DNA of 64,000 nucleotides from Actinomyces gaoshouyii (GTDB taxonomy: Bacteria; Actinomycetota; Actinomycetes; Actinomycetales; Actinomycetaceae), in assembly GCF_002072175.1 (NCBI RefSeq), contig NZ_MVIV01000006.1:1-64000 (forward strand), read 5' to 3'. The translations under genes and the position numbers were made by a program. Below, piece after piece: positions 44,737-53,394 of this stretch. Position 1 is the first letter of the stretch. Every line of letters begins with the position of its first letter. Under the pieces are notes generated by a model. The model searched no databases, was not told the origin of the DNA, and worked only from the letters and a program-made list of their open reading frames with translations.

Positions 44737-46219
44737 GACGAGCGGGGTCTTCCCCTCGCGAGCCCAGCGGACGCGCATTGACATCGTCAGCATCTTCCCG
44801 GCCTTCCTCGATGTCTTGGATCTGTCCCTCATCGGGCGCGCCCGAGAGGACGGCCTCATCGATCTGCGCATCCACGACCTGCGCGACTGGGCGCACGACC
44901 GCCACCGAACCGTGGATGACACCCCGCTCGGCGGCGGCGCCGGCATGGTCATGAGGCCCGATGTGTGGGGGGAGGCCCTCGACGCCGTCCTCGCTGGGGG
45001 CCCCGAGGCACCCGGGGCGGGCCGCGCCGTCCTACTCATCCCCACCCCCGCCGGGGAGGTCTTCACTCAGCGCACCGCCGAGGACCTGGCCCGGGCCGAC
45101 CGCCTCGTCGTGGCCTGCGGGCGCTACGAGGGCATCGACTCGCGGGTGCCCCGCCACTACGCGGCGCGCGGCTTCGAGGTGCGTGAGCTGTCGATCGGCG
45201 ACTACGTCCTCAACGGGGGAGAGGCGGCCGCCATCGTCATGATCGAGGCCATCGCCAGGCTCCTGCCGGGCGTCGTCGGCAACCCCGCCTCCGTCCTCGA
45301 GGAGTCCCACAGCGCCGCCGGCCTCCTCGAGCATGAGGCGCTCACCCGCCCCGTCGCCTGGCGGGGTCTCGACGCTCCCGAAGTGCTGCTCTCCGGGGAC
45401 CATGCCCGCATCGCCCGCGCGCGTCGCGACGAGGCCCTGGCCCGCACCGCCGCTCGGCGCCCCGACATGATCCGCGCCCTGGATCCCGCCACCCTCGACT
45501 CCCAGGACCGCACTACCCTCGCCCGCCACGGCTGGGTGGTGCCCGCCGGGGCCCCACGCCCCGTTCCCATGCGCCTGCGCCCCGCCGAGCCCGACGATGC
45601 CGAGGCCCTCGCCGCCCTGGCCGCGCGGACCTTCCCGGACGCCTGCCCGCCCTTCCTCCCCCCCGAGAAGATCGCCACGCATATCTCCCGCGCCCTGTGC
45701 CCCGAGCGCTTCGCCCAGTGGATCGCCGACGAGCGCGCCGGTGTTACCGTCGCGGAGCTGCCCGAGGGCTCGCCCGCTGACTCCGACGCCGAGCCGATCG
45801 CCCCCGGCGAACTCGTCGGCTACGCGGTCAGCCTCCTCGAGGCCCGCGACGCCGATGGCGCCCTTCCCGAGGGCCTCGACGCCCGCCCGCCCGGCATCGC
45901 CGCGCCCGACGCAGCCAGCGGCAGGGCTGTGGCCGAGCTGTCCAAGGTTTACGCCGACTCCCGGCTGCGCGCCTCGGGCCTGGCCCCGGTCCTCATCTCC
46001 CATGCCCTCGCCGGCGCGGGCTGCGCCGGCGCTACCGAGATCTGGCTGGGCACCCATGAGGGCAACAGGCGCGCGCAGAAGGCCTACAAGCGCGCCGGTT
46101 TCAGACCGCGCGGCAAGCGCGTCTACGAGGTGGGCGGAATCGCCTGCCGCGACGTCGTCATGTCCCTGACCCTCGATCCCGCCGGCGAGCCCAACCCCAG
46201 GAAGGAGCCGCACGCATGA
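44717..46219 (+). CDS. trmD: tRNA (guanine37-N1)-methyltransferase fused to a GNAT acetyltransferase
   Basis: A 500-residue two-domain protein. The N-terminal half (about 15-275) is Trm[37 protein letters not shown], the knot [14 protein letters not shown] near 134 and [19 protein letters not shown]. It methylates G37 of tRNAs to prevent frameshifting. From about 284 a second domain starts ([19 protein letters not shown]) and ends [22 protein letters not shown], the acetyl-CoA-binding pattern of GNAT acetyltransferases; its substrate is unknown. No stop or frameshift separates the halves. ATG 44717 (GGGGAGG upstream) overlaps rimM by 20 bp; ATG 44729 is possible. ATGA overlap with lepB. Confidence 0.92.
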   Translation: MALIMTETSGVFPSRAQRTRIDIVSIFPAFLDVLDLSLIGRAREDGLIDLRIHDLRDWAHDRHRTVDDTPLGGGAGMVMRPDVWGEALDAVLAGGPEAPGAGRAVLLIPTPAGEVFTQRTAEDLARADRLVVACGRYEGIDSRVPRHYAARGFEVRELSIGDYVLNGGEAAAIVMIEAIARLLPGVVGNPASVLEESHSAAGLLEHEALTRPVAWRGLDAPEVLLSGDHARIARARRDEALARTAARRPDMIRALDPATLDSQDRTTLARHGWVVPAGAPRPVPMRLRPAEPDDAEALAALAARTFPDACPPFLPPEKIATHISRALCPERFAQWIADERAGVTVAELPEGSPADSDAEPIAPGELVGYAVSLLEARDADGALPEGLDARPPGIAAPDAASGRAVAELSKVYADSRLRASGLAPVLISHALAGAGCAGATEIWLGTHEGNRRAQKAYKRAGFRPRGKRVYEVGGIACRDVVMSLTLDPAGEPNPRKEPHA

Positions 46220-46992
46220 GCGACGCGCTGACCAGAGCCGAGGACGCCCCAGCCGACCCGGGTGCCGAGACCGGGACCGCCGACACCGCCGAGGGCGCCG
46301 ACGCTGTTGACGGGGTCGACGGCGCCGAGCGGAGCCGGGCCGACCGCTGGCGCGGCCGCCTCATCGTCGTCGCCTTCCTCATCGTCGGCATCATCGGCGC
46401 CGCCCTGCTCAAGACCTATGTCGCCCAGTCCTTCATCATCCCGTCCGGCTCCATGGAGAATACCCTCAAGAAGGGCGACAGGGTCGTGGTCACCACGTAC
46501 GATGCCACCGATATCCGCCGCGGCGATATCGTCGTCTTCGCCGACCCCGATGACTGGCTCAACGATCCCCAGCCCACCGGCCTCGCGGGTCTCTTCCGGG
46601 ACGCCCTCGTGGCCGTGCGCCTGCTGCCCGACCGCACTGGCGACTACCTCATCAAGCGCGTCATCGGGATGCCGGGGGACCATGTCGTCGCCGACGGCAC
46701 CGGCCCCATCACCGTCAACGGGACGCCGATCCACGAGCCCTACATCAAACCCGGCCGGGCCCCCTCCGAGCTCGCCTTCGACGTCGTCGTCCCGCCGGGG
46801 AAGGTCTGGGTCATGGGAGACAACCGCTCCAACTCCGAGGACTCGCGCTACCACCAGGATGATGCCAACGGGGGCTTCGTGCCGCTCGACGACGTCGTCG
46901 GCGTCGCCAAGAGCGTGGCCTGGCCCATCTCCCGCTGGGGAAGCCTGACCGACGGCGAGGAGGCCTTCTCCGGCGTGCCCTCCGCCTCCTGA
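46216..46992 (+). CDS. lepB: Signal peptidase I (first copy)
   Basis: Membrane-bound serine protease that removes Sec signal peptides. The 258-residue protein has an acidic cytoplasmic N-terminus, one transmembrane helix (about 50-68), the catalytic Ser in [12 protein letters not shown] near 78, and the catalytic Lys in [12 protein letters not shown] near 145. Later boxes are [16 protein letters not shown] and the [16 protein letters not shown] end. ATGA overlap with trmD. A close paralogue lies just after rplS. Confidence 0.94.
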   Translation: MSDALTRAEDAPADPGAETGTADTAEGADAVDGVDGAERSRADRWRGRLIVVAFLIVGIIGAALLKTYVAQSFIIPSGSMENTLKKGDRVVVTTYDATDIRRGDIVVFADPDDWLNDPQPTGLAGLFRDALVAVRLLPDRTGDYLIKRVIGMPGDHVVADGTGPITVNGTPIHEPYIKPGRAPSELAFDVVVPPGKVWVMGDNRSNSEDSRYHQDDANGGFVPLDDVVGVAKSVAWPISRWGSLTDGEEAFSGVPSAS

Positions 46993-47061
46993 CGGCGCGG
47001 GCACCGCGTGAGGTCGCGCACTTGGGCATGGGCCTCATCGCCGCGCCCCGCGGCCCTGTGG

Positions 47062-47067
47062 CAGACT
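47062..47067 (+). promoter_or_regulatory. Probable -10 of rplS with a long leader
   Basis: CAGACT in the context TGGCAGACT parallels the rpsP extended -10. It would give a leader of about 150 bases before rplS, rich in GC hairpins. Confidence 0.35.
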
Positions 47068-47226
47068 GGGCCCGCCCACGGGACTCGGGGCGCCTCCGCC
47101 ACTGGGGAGGGCCCAGCATCGCAGGACCCGTCGGGCACACGCTCCGGGGCGGCCCCATCCTCACGGGACGGTGCGGCCCCACTTATCAAGCGCTCATGAC
47201 CAGTGGCACGTGCGCAGGAGAGAACA

Positions 47227-47574
47227 ATGAACCTGATCGACGAGATCAACGCCAAGTCGCTGCGCGACGACATCCCCAGCTTCCGCCCCGGCGACACCGT
47301 CAAGGTGCACGTCAAGGTCGTTGAGGGCAATCGCTCCCGCGTCCAGGTCTTCCAGGGCGTCGTGATCGCCCGTCACGGCGGTGGCATCGGCGAGACCTTC
47401 ACGGTCCGCAAGATCTCCTTCGGCGTTGGCGTCGAGCGCACCTTCCCGGTGCACACCCCTTCGATCGACAAGATCGAGGTCGTCACCCGCGGTGACGTGC
47501 GCCGCGCCAAGCTGTACTACCTGCGCAACCTGCGCGGTAAGGCCGCCAAGATCAAGGAGCGCCGGGAGGCCTGA
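47227..47574 (+). CDS. rplS: 50S ribosomal protein L19
   Basis: Large-subunit protein at the subunit interface. The 115-residue sequence is a full L19: [58 protein letters not shown] and the basic C-terminus [23 protein letters not shown] 47227 has AGGAGAGA upstream; an ATG at 47203 without support was not used. Sits between two signal peptidase genes and is followed by an 11-bp terminator hairpin. Confidence 0.97.
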   Translation: MNLIDEINAKSLRDDIPSFRPGDTVKVHVKVVEGNRSRVQVFQGVVIARHGGGIGETFTVRKISFGVGVERTFPVHTPSIDKIEVVTRGDVRRAKLYYLRNLRGKAAKIKERREA

Positions 47575-47590
47575 TCCCGCTTCTCCCTCA

Positions 47591-47619
47591 AGCGCCCGGG
47601 GCCCCGAGCCCCGGGCGCT
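47591..47619 (+). terminator. Terminator after rplS
   Basis: AGCGCCCGGGG and CCCCGGGCGCT form a perfect 11-bp stem with a 7-base loop, 16 bp after the rplS stop. Confidence 0.75.
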
Positions 47620-47685
47620 GAGTCCATCCGGCGCATGGCGCCGCCCCGTCAACGTCCGCCACCACGATCATCGAGAGGAGGCCCT

Positions 47686-48597
47686 GTGACCGATCAGCGC
47701 CAGCCGATCATCGTCCTGGGCGCCTCCCAGGATGACCCCGAGGACGAGGAGCCCCACCAGGAGGGCGGAAACTCCCCCCTCTCCCTTCCCCCCGCCATCC
47801 CTCCCCGCCAGCCGGTCGCCAACGCCACCGGCACGCGCCTGGCCGACTCGGCCCCCAGGCCCTCGGCCTCCAGCCGCTGGCGGCGCCTGCTTTCGAGCCT
47901 CATCGTCGTCGTCGTTGTCCTGGCCGGCTCGGCGTTCATCAAGTCCTTCGTCGTCCAGACCTTCGAGATCCCCTCGGCCTCCATGGAGCCCACCCTCGTC
48001 AACGGGGACCGCGTGGCCGTCACCATGTACGACTCTAAGGACCTGCGGCGCGGGGACATCGTCGTCTTCCGCGACCCCGGTTCCTGGCTCGATACCACTG
48101 ATCCCACGGGCTTCAGGGGCGCGCTGCGCGACTTCGCCATCGCGATCCGCCTCCTGCCCGAGGGCTCCGGGCACCACCTCATCAAGCGCGTCATCGGGAT
48201 GCCGGGGGACCGCGTCGTCGCCGACGGCCACGGCGGCCTGACCGTCAACGGCGTCCAGATCCATGAGCCCTACCTCCGGCCGGGGACCTCGCCGTCCACC
48301 ACGCCCTTCGACGTCGTCGTGCCCGAGGGCTGCGTGTGGGTCATGGGGGACAACCGCTCCAACTCCGCCGATTCCCGATTCCACACCTCTGACGCCCATG
48401 GAGGCGCCCTGCCCCTGACCGACGTCGTGGGCGTGGCCAAGGGGATCGTCTGGCCCTTCTCCCACTGGGGCACGCTGGCCGGTGGGCGCGAGGCCTTCAA
48501 GGAGGTCCCCGCCGCTGACCCGCTCGCAGCCACCACCACCGCCGCGGCCGTCGCCCTCCGGGAGGATGCGCCCGCGGGCATGGTCCGCGCGGCCTGA
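47686..48597 (+). CDS. lepB: Signal peptidase I (second copy)
   Basis: A 303-residue paralogue of the signal peptidase at 46216. It has a longer Pro/Glu-rich cytoplasmic N-terminus, a transmembrane helix (about 78-96), catalytic Ser in FEIPSASMEPTL near 105, and catalytic Lys in [28 protein letters not shown] is shared almost exactly with the first copy, while the C-terminus has an extra Ala-rich tail of about 30 residues. GTG 47686 is preceded by GAGAGGAGG. Followed by rnhB three bases after the stop. Confidence 0.93.
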   Translation: MTDQRQPIIVLGASQDDPEDEEPHQEGGNSPLSLPPAIPPRQPVANATGTRLADSAPRPSASSRWRRLLSSLIVVVVVLAGSAFIKSFVVQTFEIPSASMEPTLVNGDRVAVTMYDSKDLRRGDIVVFRDPGSWLDTTDPTGFRGALRDFAIAIRLLPEGSGHHLIKRVIGMPGDRVVADGHGGLTVNGVQIHEPYLRPGTSPSTTPFDVVVPEGCVWVMGDNRSNSADSRFHTSDAHGGALPLTDVVGVAKGIVWPFSHWGTLAGGREAFKEVPAADPLAATTTAAAVALREDAPAGMVRAA

Positions 48598-48600
48598 CCC

Positions 48601-49311
48601 ATGTCGCGCACCCGACCCGACCGCGCTCTCGAGACCTCGCTCCTGAGGGACCACGAGCTCGTCGGCGGCCTCGACGAGGTCGGCAGGGGCGCGCTGGCCG
48701 GCCCCGTCACCGTCGGCCTCGCGGTTGTCTCCCGGAGTACCGCTGGCGCCTTCCCCGAGGGGCTGGCCGATTCCAAGATGCTCAGCGCCTCCCGGCGCGA
48801 GGCCCTCACAGCCCCCTGCGCCGCATGGCTCACCGACCACGCCATCGCCCACACCTCACCGGCCGAGATCGACGCCCTCGGCATCGCCGCCGCCCTGCGC
48901 CTGGCCGGGCGGCGGGCCCTGGCCCAGGTCCGTGAGCGCGGGCACCTGCCCGGCGTCATCATCCTCGACGGCGCCACGAACTGGCTGACCCCTCCCGCCG
49001 GGGACCTTCTGTCCTCCCTCGACCAGCCGGATCCGATCGCGCTCTGCCGCGAGTACGGCCCTGCGATCCCCGGCGAGGACATCCCCGGCGTCGTCATGCG
49101 CGTCAAGGCCGACGCCAGCTGCGCCGTCGTCGCAGCCGCCTCCGTGCTCGCCAAGGTCGAGCGCGACGCGATCATGTCCGCCCTGCCCGACCCCGGCTAC
49201 GGCTGGGCCTCCAACAAGGGCTACGGCTCGGCTGCGCATCAGGCGGGCCTGGCCGCGCTCGGCGCCTGCGAGCAGCACCGCCGCAGCTGGCGCCTGCCCG
49301 GGCTGGGCTGA
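48601..49311 (+). CDS. rnhB: Ribonuclease HII
   Basis: Removes ribonucleotides and RNA primers from DNA hybrids. The 236-residue protein has the metal-binding opening VGGLDEVGRGALAGPVTVG (Asp, Glu), LADSKMLSASRREAL, VIILDGATNWL with the third carboxylate, and VKADASCAVVAAASVLAKVERD (Asp) with SNKGYGSAAHQAGL after it. All four active-site carboxylates are in place. Starts three bases after the second lepB. Confidence 0.94.
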   Translation: MSRTRPDRALETSLLRDHELVGGLDEVGRGALAGPVTVGLAVVSRSTAGAFPEGLADSKMLSASRREALTAPCAAWLTDHAIAHTSPAEIDALGIAAALRLAGRRALAQVRERGHLPGVIILDGATNWLTPPAGDLLSSLDQPDPIALCREYGPAIPGEDIPGVVMRVKADASCAVVAAASVLAKVERDAIMSALPDPGYGWASNKGYGSAAHQAGLAALGACEQHRRSWRLPGLG

Positions 49312-49409
49312 CTCCCCGCGCCCGCCGCCCGGGCGCAGGGAGTCGTGGGTGGGCGACGCAACCCGCCCGCCTCTCGCGTCCGGGCGGCGGTGGCGGGCAT
49401 GATGGCCCG

Positions 49410-49715
49410 GTGAGTGCAGAGGACCTTGAGGCATACGAGAACGATCTGGAGCTCGACCTGTACCGGGAGTACCGGGACGTCGTGGGCCTGTTCGACTACG
49501 TCGTCGAGACGGAGCGCCGCTTCTACCTGGCCAACTCCGTGGACGTCCAGGTGCGCACCAACGGCGGCGAGGTGTTCTTCGAGCTGAGCCTGGAGGACGC
49601 GTGGGTGTGGGACATCTACCGCTCCTCCCGCTTCGTGAAGTCCGTGCGCGTGGTCACTTTCAAGGACGTCAATGTCGAGGAGCTGTCCAAGCCGGAGATG
49701 AAGATCCCCTCATGA
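49410..49715 (+). CDS. DUF2469 family protein
   Basis: A 101-residue actinobacterial protein of unknown function. It begins SAEDLEAYENDLELDLYREY, continues DVVGLFDYVVETERRFYLAN, and ends with the family's NVEELSKPEMKIP. It is regularly found between rnhB and yraN in actinobacteria, as here. GTG 49410 follows CATGAT by 6 bases with no ribosome-binding site, so translation is probably leaderless. Confidence 0.93.
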   Translation: MSAEDLEAYENDLELDLYREYRDVVGLFDYVVETERRFYLANSVDVQVRTNGGEVFFELSLEDAWVWDIYRSSRFVKSVRVVTFKDVNVEELSKPEMKIPS

Positions 49716-49901
49716 GCGCCTGACCCCTCGCGGCGACGGTTCTCGGGCCCGGGGCGGTGCGCCCGAGGTCCGCGCGCTGCCCTCGCGCCACCATGCGCCG
49801 GGAACCACCGAGGCCGCCGCGTGCGGGTCCCATCCCCTCCTGGGGACGGCGGGCGCGGACCAGTCCGACGGCGAGGCACCGTGGTCACGGAGGTGACCAC
49901 C

Positions 49902-50387
49902 ATGATCCCGACGAACCCGCCCATCCCCGCGCCGCTGGCAGCGCGCCCCGACCCACTGATCCCGCCCGCCGCTCGGGAGGCACCGCCCGCCGCGGCCCCG
50001 CGCTCCGTGGAGAAGCGGCGCCTCACCGGCCAGCGGGGCGAGGACATCGCCGTCGACTATCTGCGCGACTCAGGCTGGCGGATCCTCGATCGCAACTGGC
50101 GCGCACCCGCCGGATCCGGGCTTCGCGGCGAGATCGACATCATCGCCGAGGATCCCGCTGGCGCTCTGGTCATCGTCGAGGTCAAGACCCGATCCACCCT
50201 GCGCGCCGGGCCGCCCGCCGCCGCCGTCACCCCTCCCAAGGAGGCGCGCCTGCGGCGCCTGGCCATCGCCTGGGCCGGCCAGCGGGGAGCCCCGCCGCAC
50301 CGCCTCCGCCTGGACGTTGTCTCCGTCATCCTGCGCGAGGGCGCCCCCGCGCTCCTGCGCCACCACAGGGCGGTGTGCGGATCATGA
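49902..50387 (+). CDS. yraN: YraN family (UPF0102) endonuclease-like protein
   Basis: A 161-residue protein with the Holliday-junction-resolvase-like nuclease fold of UPF0102. Core motifs: GQRGEDIAVDYLRDSGWRIL, GEIDIIAED and VIVEVKTRS, giving Glu, Asp and a Glu-x-Lys pair. Role unproven. About 45 Pro/Ala-rich residues precede the domain. ATG 49902 has GGAGGT 7 bases upstream; a GTG at 49881 is an alternative. Overlaps comM by ATGA, heading the unit yraN-comM-dprA-xerC. Confidence 0.88.
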   Translation: MIPTNPPIPAPLAARPDPLIPPAAREAPPAAAPRSVEKRRLTGQRGEDIAVDYLRDSGWRILDRNWRAPAGSGLRGEIDIIAEDPAGALVIVEVKTRSTLRAGPPAAAVTPPKEARLRRLAIAWAGQRGAPPHRLRLDVVSVILREGAPALLRHHRAVCGS

Positions 50388-51964
50388 GCATCGCGCGCAC
50401 CCTGGCCGTCACCCTCACCGGGCTGCGGGGGCACCTCGTCGACGTCGAGGCCCACGCCACCTCCGGCCTGCCGGGCTTCATGCTCGTAGGCCTGCCCGAC
50501 GCCGCGATCCGGGAGTCCCGGGAGCGCGTGCGCGCCGCTCTCACCGTCTGCGGCACGACCTGGGGCGAGCAGCGCCTGACCGTCAACCTCTCCCCGGCGG
50601 ACCTGCCCAAGACCGGTACCGGCTTCGACCTGGCCCTGGCCCTGGCCGTGCTCGGCGCGCGCGGAGCCCTCCCGCCCCGCGCCCTGGCCAGCATGGCTCG
50701 GGTGGCCTACATCGGGGAACTCGGCCTCGACGGCGCTGTGCATCCTGTGCGCGGCGTGCTCCCTGCGGTGCTGTCCGCCGTCGAGGCCGGCGTGAGCCGC
50801 ATTGTGGTCCCCGCCGCCTGCGCGTCGGAGGCCCGTCTGGTGCCGGGAGCGAGCATTCAGGCGGTCCACCACCTCGGCGAGCTCGTCCAGGGCTACGGCG
50901 GGCGCCTGCCGCGCGCCGCCGTCGAGATCATGCGCGGCGCCCAGAAGCGCCCACCGTCCGTCGTCGTCGCCCCCGCCGGCGGGCGCGCGGGCTCCGGCCG
51001 TCGGGCCGACCTCGCCGACGTCGTCGGGCAGGCTCAGGCCCGCCATGCGCTCGAGGTCGCTGCCGCCGGCGGTCATCACCTGCTCATGGTCGGGCCGCCC
51101 GGGGCGGGCAAGACCATGCTCGCCGAGCGCCTGCCCTCGATCCTTCCTCCCCTGGCCGAGAGCGACGCCGTCACGGTCACCTCCCTGCACTCCCTGGCGG
51201 GCCTGTTCGACGCCGATGCCGGCCTGCTGACTGAGCCGCCCATGCGCTGCCCGCACCACACCGCCACGCGCGCCGCCATCATCGGCGGGGGCTCCGGTCT
51301 GCCCCGCCCTGGGGACGTGTCCCTGGCCCACCGGGGCGTCCTCTTCCTCGACGAGGCGCCGGAGTTCCCCGCCAGTGTCCTGGACTGCCTGCGCCAGCCA
51401 CTGGAGGCCGGGGAGGTGAGCATTGACCGCGTCGGCGGGCGGGCCGACTACCCTGCGGCATTCCAACTCGTGCTCGCCGCCAACCCCTGCCCCTGCGGGC
51501 GCGCCGGCGGCAAGGGCCTGGGGTGCACCTGCACCTCCCTTCAGCGGCGCCGCTACTTCTCCCGCTTGTCCGGACCGCTTCTGGACAGGGTGGACATCCA
51601 GGTGGAGGTTGACGCGCTCAGTGCCTCCGACCTCGCCTCGGGCGCGCCCGGGGAGTCGAGCGCCGCGGTGGCCGCGAGGGTGCTCGCCGCGCGCGAGCGG
51701 GCCGCGGCGCGACTGGCGGGAACCCCCTGGCGACTCAGCTCCCAGGTTCCGGGCTCCTACCTGCGCAGCGAGGAGGGTGGGGCCGATCCGACCCTCATGC
51801 GCCCGCTCATGGAGGCCCTCGATCGGGGCGACCTCACTCTGCGCGGTGTCGACCGCGTTCTCCGCCTGGCCTGGACTCTGGCCGATCTCGCTGAGCACGA
51901 CCGCCCCGCCCCGCCCGACCTCGGGGCCGCCCTGGCCCTGCGCACACGAGGAGCCCGCTCATGA
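50384..51964 (+). CDS. comM: YifB/ComM-family Mg-chelatase-like AAA+ ATPase
   Basis: A 526-residue helicase-like ATPase; ComM promotes branch migration during natural transformation in other bacteria. The N-terminal Lon-like half has VEAHATSGLPGFMLVGLPDAAI and VNLSPADLPKTGTGFDLALALA. The ATPase has Walker A MVGPPGAGKTMLAERLP near 236, Walker B GVLFLDEAPEF, and a zinc-ribbon-like NPCPCGRAGGKG with CTC after it near 368. Coupled to yraN and dprA by 4-base overlaps, consistent with DNA processing. Confidence 0.93.
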   Translation: MSIARTLAVTLTGLRGHLVDVEAHATSGLPGFMLVGLPDAAIRESRERVRAALTVCGTTWGEQRLTVNLSPADLPKTGTGFDLALALAVLGARGALPPRALASMARVAYIGELGLDGAVHPVRGVLPAVLSAVEAGVSRIVVPAACASEARLVPGASIQAVHHLGELVQGYGGRLPRAAVEIMRGAQKRPPSVVVAPAGGRAGSGRRADLADVVGQAQARHALEVAAAGGHHLLMVGPPGAGKTMLAERLPSILPPLAESDAVTVTSLHSLAGLFDADAGLLTEPPMRCPHHTATRAAIIGGGSGLPRPGDVSLAHRGVLFLDEAPEFPASVLDCLRQPLEAGEVSIDRVGGRADYPAAFQLVLAANPCPCGRAGGKGLGCTCTSLQRRRYFSRLSGPLLDRVDIQVEVDALSASDLASGAPGESSAAVAARVLAARERAAARLAGTPWRLSSQVPGSYLRSEEGGADPTLMRPLMEALDRGDLTLRGVDRVLRLAWTLADLAEHDRPAPPDLGAALALRTRGARS

Positions 51965-53394
51965 GTGCCCGGGACACCACCGATCCTGTCGCCTCCGATG
52001 CCGCCCTCCGCCCCGTCCTACCGGGCGACGGCACCGCGCCACCCGGTGACGTACCGAAGCCGCGGCCTCGGCAGGCACGACCGGTCGAACCGCCCGATGA
52101 GGCGGATTTCCTGGCCCGCGCCACCTGGTCGCGGCTCGCCGAGCCGGCCGACCACGCCGCGGCCATCCTCGTGGCCGGCCTCGGCGCGCCCGAGGCCCTG
52201 GCCTGGGCGCGCCACAGGGCCGAGCACGGCTCGGGGCGCCCTGAGCCCCCGCCGTTGCCGGAGCACCTCCTGGAGGACGTCACGCCCCGCCGATGGGCGA
52301 GCGCCGTGGAGCGATGGGCGCCCAGGCTCGCGGGCCTGGACATCCGCCGTGAGCTCGATGTCCTGGAGCGCCTGGGCGGCTCCCTCGTGGTCCCCGGCGA
52401 TCCCTGGTGGCCACCGGGAATGGACGACCTCGAGCAGCCTCCCTTCTGCCTCTGGCTGCGAGGGGACCCCGCCCTGCTCGTGGGCCGCGAGGAGGCGGGC
52501 GCCGGGGAGGGAGCGCTGGGGCTGGCGGTGCGGGAGGACCGCATGGGCGCGGGACGCGGGGCCGGTCACGCGCTCGCGCTCGTCGGCGCCCGAGACTCCA
52601 CTGCCTACGGCGAGCGCATGGCCATCGATCTTGCCCGGGGGCTCACCGAGTGCGGCGCGCTCATCGTCTCCGGCGGTGCCTTCGGCATCGACGCCGCTGC
52701 GCACCGGGGGGCGCTCACCGCGGGGCCCACGCTGTCCGTCTCGGCCGGGGGAGTGGATCGCCTCTACCCGGCCGGCAACACCACCTTGCTCCAGGCAGTT
52801 GTGGACCATGGGGCCTTGGTGGCCGAGGTGCCGCCCGGCAGCCAGCCCGCTCGCCACCGCTTCCTGACCCGCAACAGGATCATCGCCGCGATGACGGGCG
52901 CCACCCTCGTCGTGGAGGCGGCCTGGCGCTCGGGCGCGCTGTCCACCGCCCACCACGCCATGGAGATCGGGCGCCCTGTGGGGGCCGTTCCCGGGCCGGT
53001 GACCTCCATGGCCTCAGGCGGCTGCCACCGCCTCCTGCGCCAGGGCGCGACCTGCGTCACCGACGTCGAGGAGGCCCTCGAGCTGCTCCTTCCCATGGGC
53101 GCCGCGGACGCCGATGCCCCCAAGGAGGAGCTATCCGAGGCGTGCCGGCCCGGGCTGCTCGATGGGCTCGACGCCGTCTCCGCCGTCGTCGTCGACGCCC
53201 TGCCCGTGCGCGCGGCGGCCAGCATCGAATCCGTCGCCCGGGCCGCCGGACTGTCCGAGCGGGAGACCCTGGCCGCCCTGGGCGCGCTCGAGCTGGCCGG
53301 TCGCGCCCAGAGCGATGGTGCCCGCTGGCGACGGCCCGCCCTGTGCCGCTCAGCACCAGCGGACCGGGTCCGGTCCTCTACCCTGGGCGCATGA
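51961..53394 (+). CDS. dprA: DNA processing protein DprA
   Basis: Loads RecA on incoming single-stranded DNA. The 477-residue protein has an atypical 200-residue N-terminal region, including a Pro-rich start. The Rossmann-like DprA core contains ALVGARDSTAYGERMA near 206, SGGAFGIDAAAHRGAL near 238, AGGVDRLYPAGN and FLTRNRIIAAMTGATLVVEA. A C-terminal winged-helix segment (RAAGLSERETLAALGALELAG) follows. Longer than E. coli Smf (374). It overlaps xerC by 4 bp, an ATGA pair. Confidence 0.93.
   Translation: MSARDTTDPVASDAALRPVLPGDGTAPPGDVPKPRPRQARPVEPPDEADFLARATWSRLAEPADHAAAILVAGLGAPEALAWARHRAEHGSGRPEPPPLPEHLLEDVTPRRWASAVERWAPRLAGLDIRRELDVLERLGGSLVVPGDPWWPPGMDDLEQPPFCLWLRGDPALLVGREEAGAGEGALGLAVREDRMGAGRGAGHALALVGARDSTAYGERMAIDLARGLTECGALIVSGGAFGIDAAAHRGALTAGPTLSVSAGGVDRLYPAGNTTLLQAVVDHGALVAEVPPGSQPARHRFLTRNRIIAAMTGATLVVEAAWRSGALSTAHHAMEIGRPVGAVPGPVTSMASGGCHRLLRQGATCVTDVEEALELLLPMGAADADAPKEELSEACRPGLLDGLDAVSAVVVDALPVRAAASIESVARAAGLSERETLAALGALELAGRAQSDGARWRRPALCRSAPADRVRSSTLGA
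53379..53384 (+). promoter_or_regulatory. Possible internal -10 for xerC
   Basis: TACCCT lies 6 bases before the xerC ATG, inside the end of dprA. It could give a separate leaderless xerC mRNA beside the operon transcript. Confidence 0.35.
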
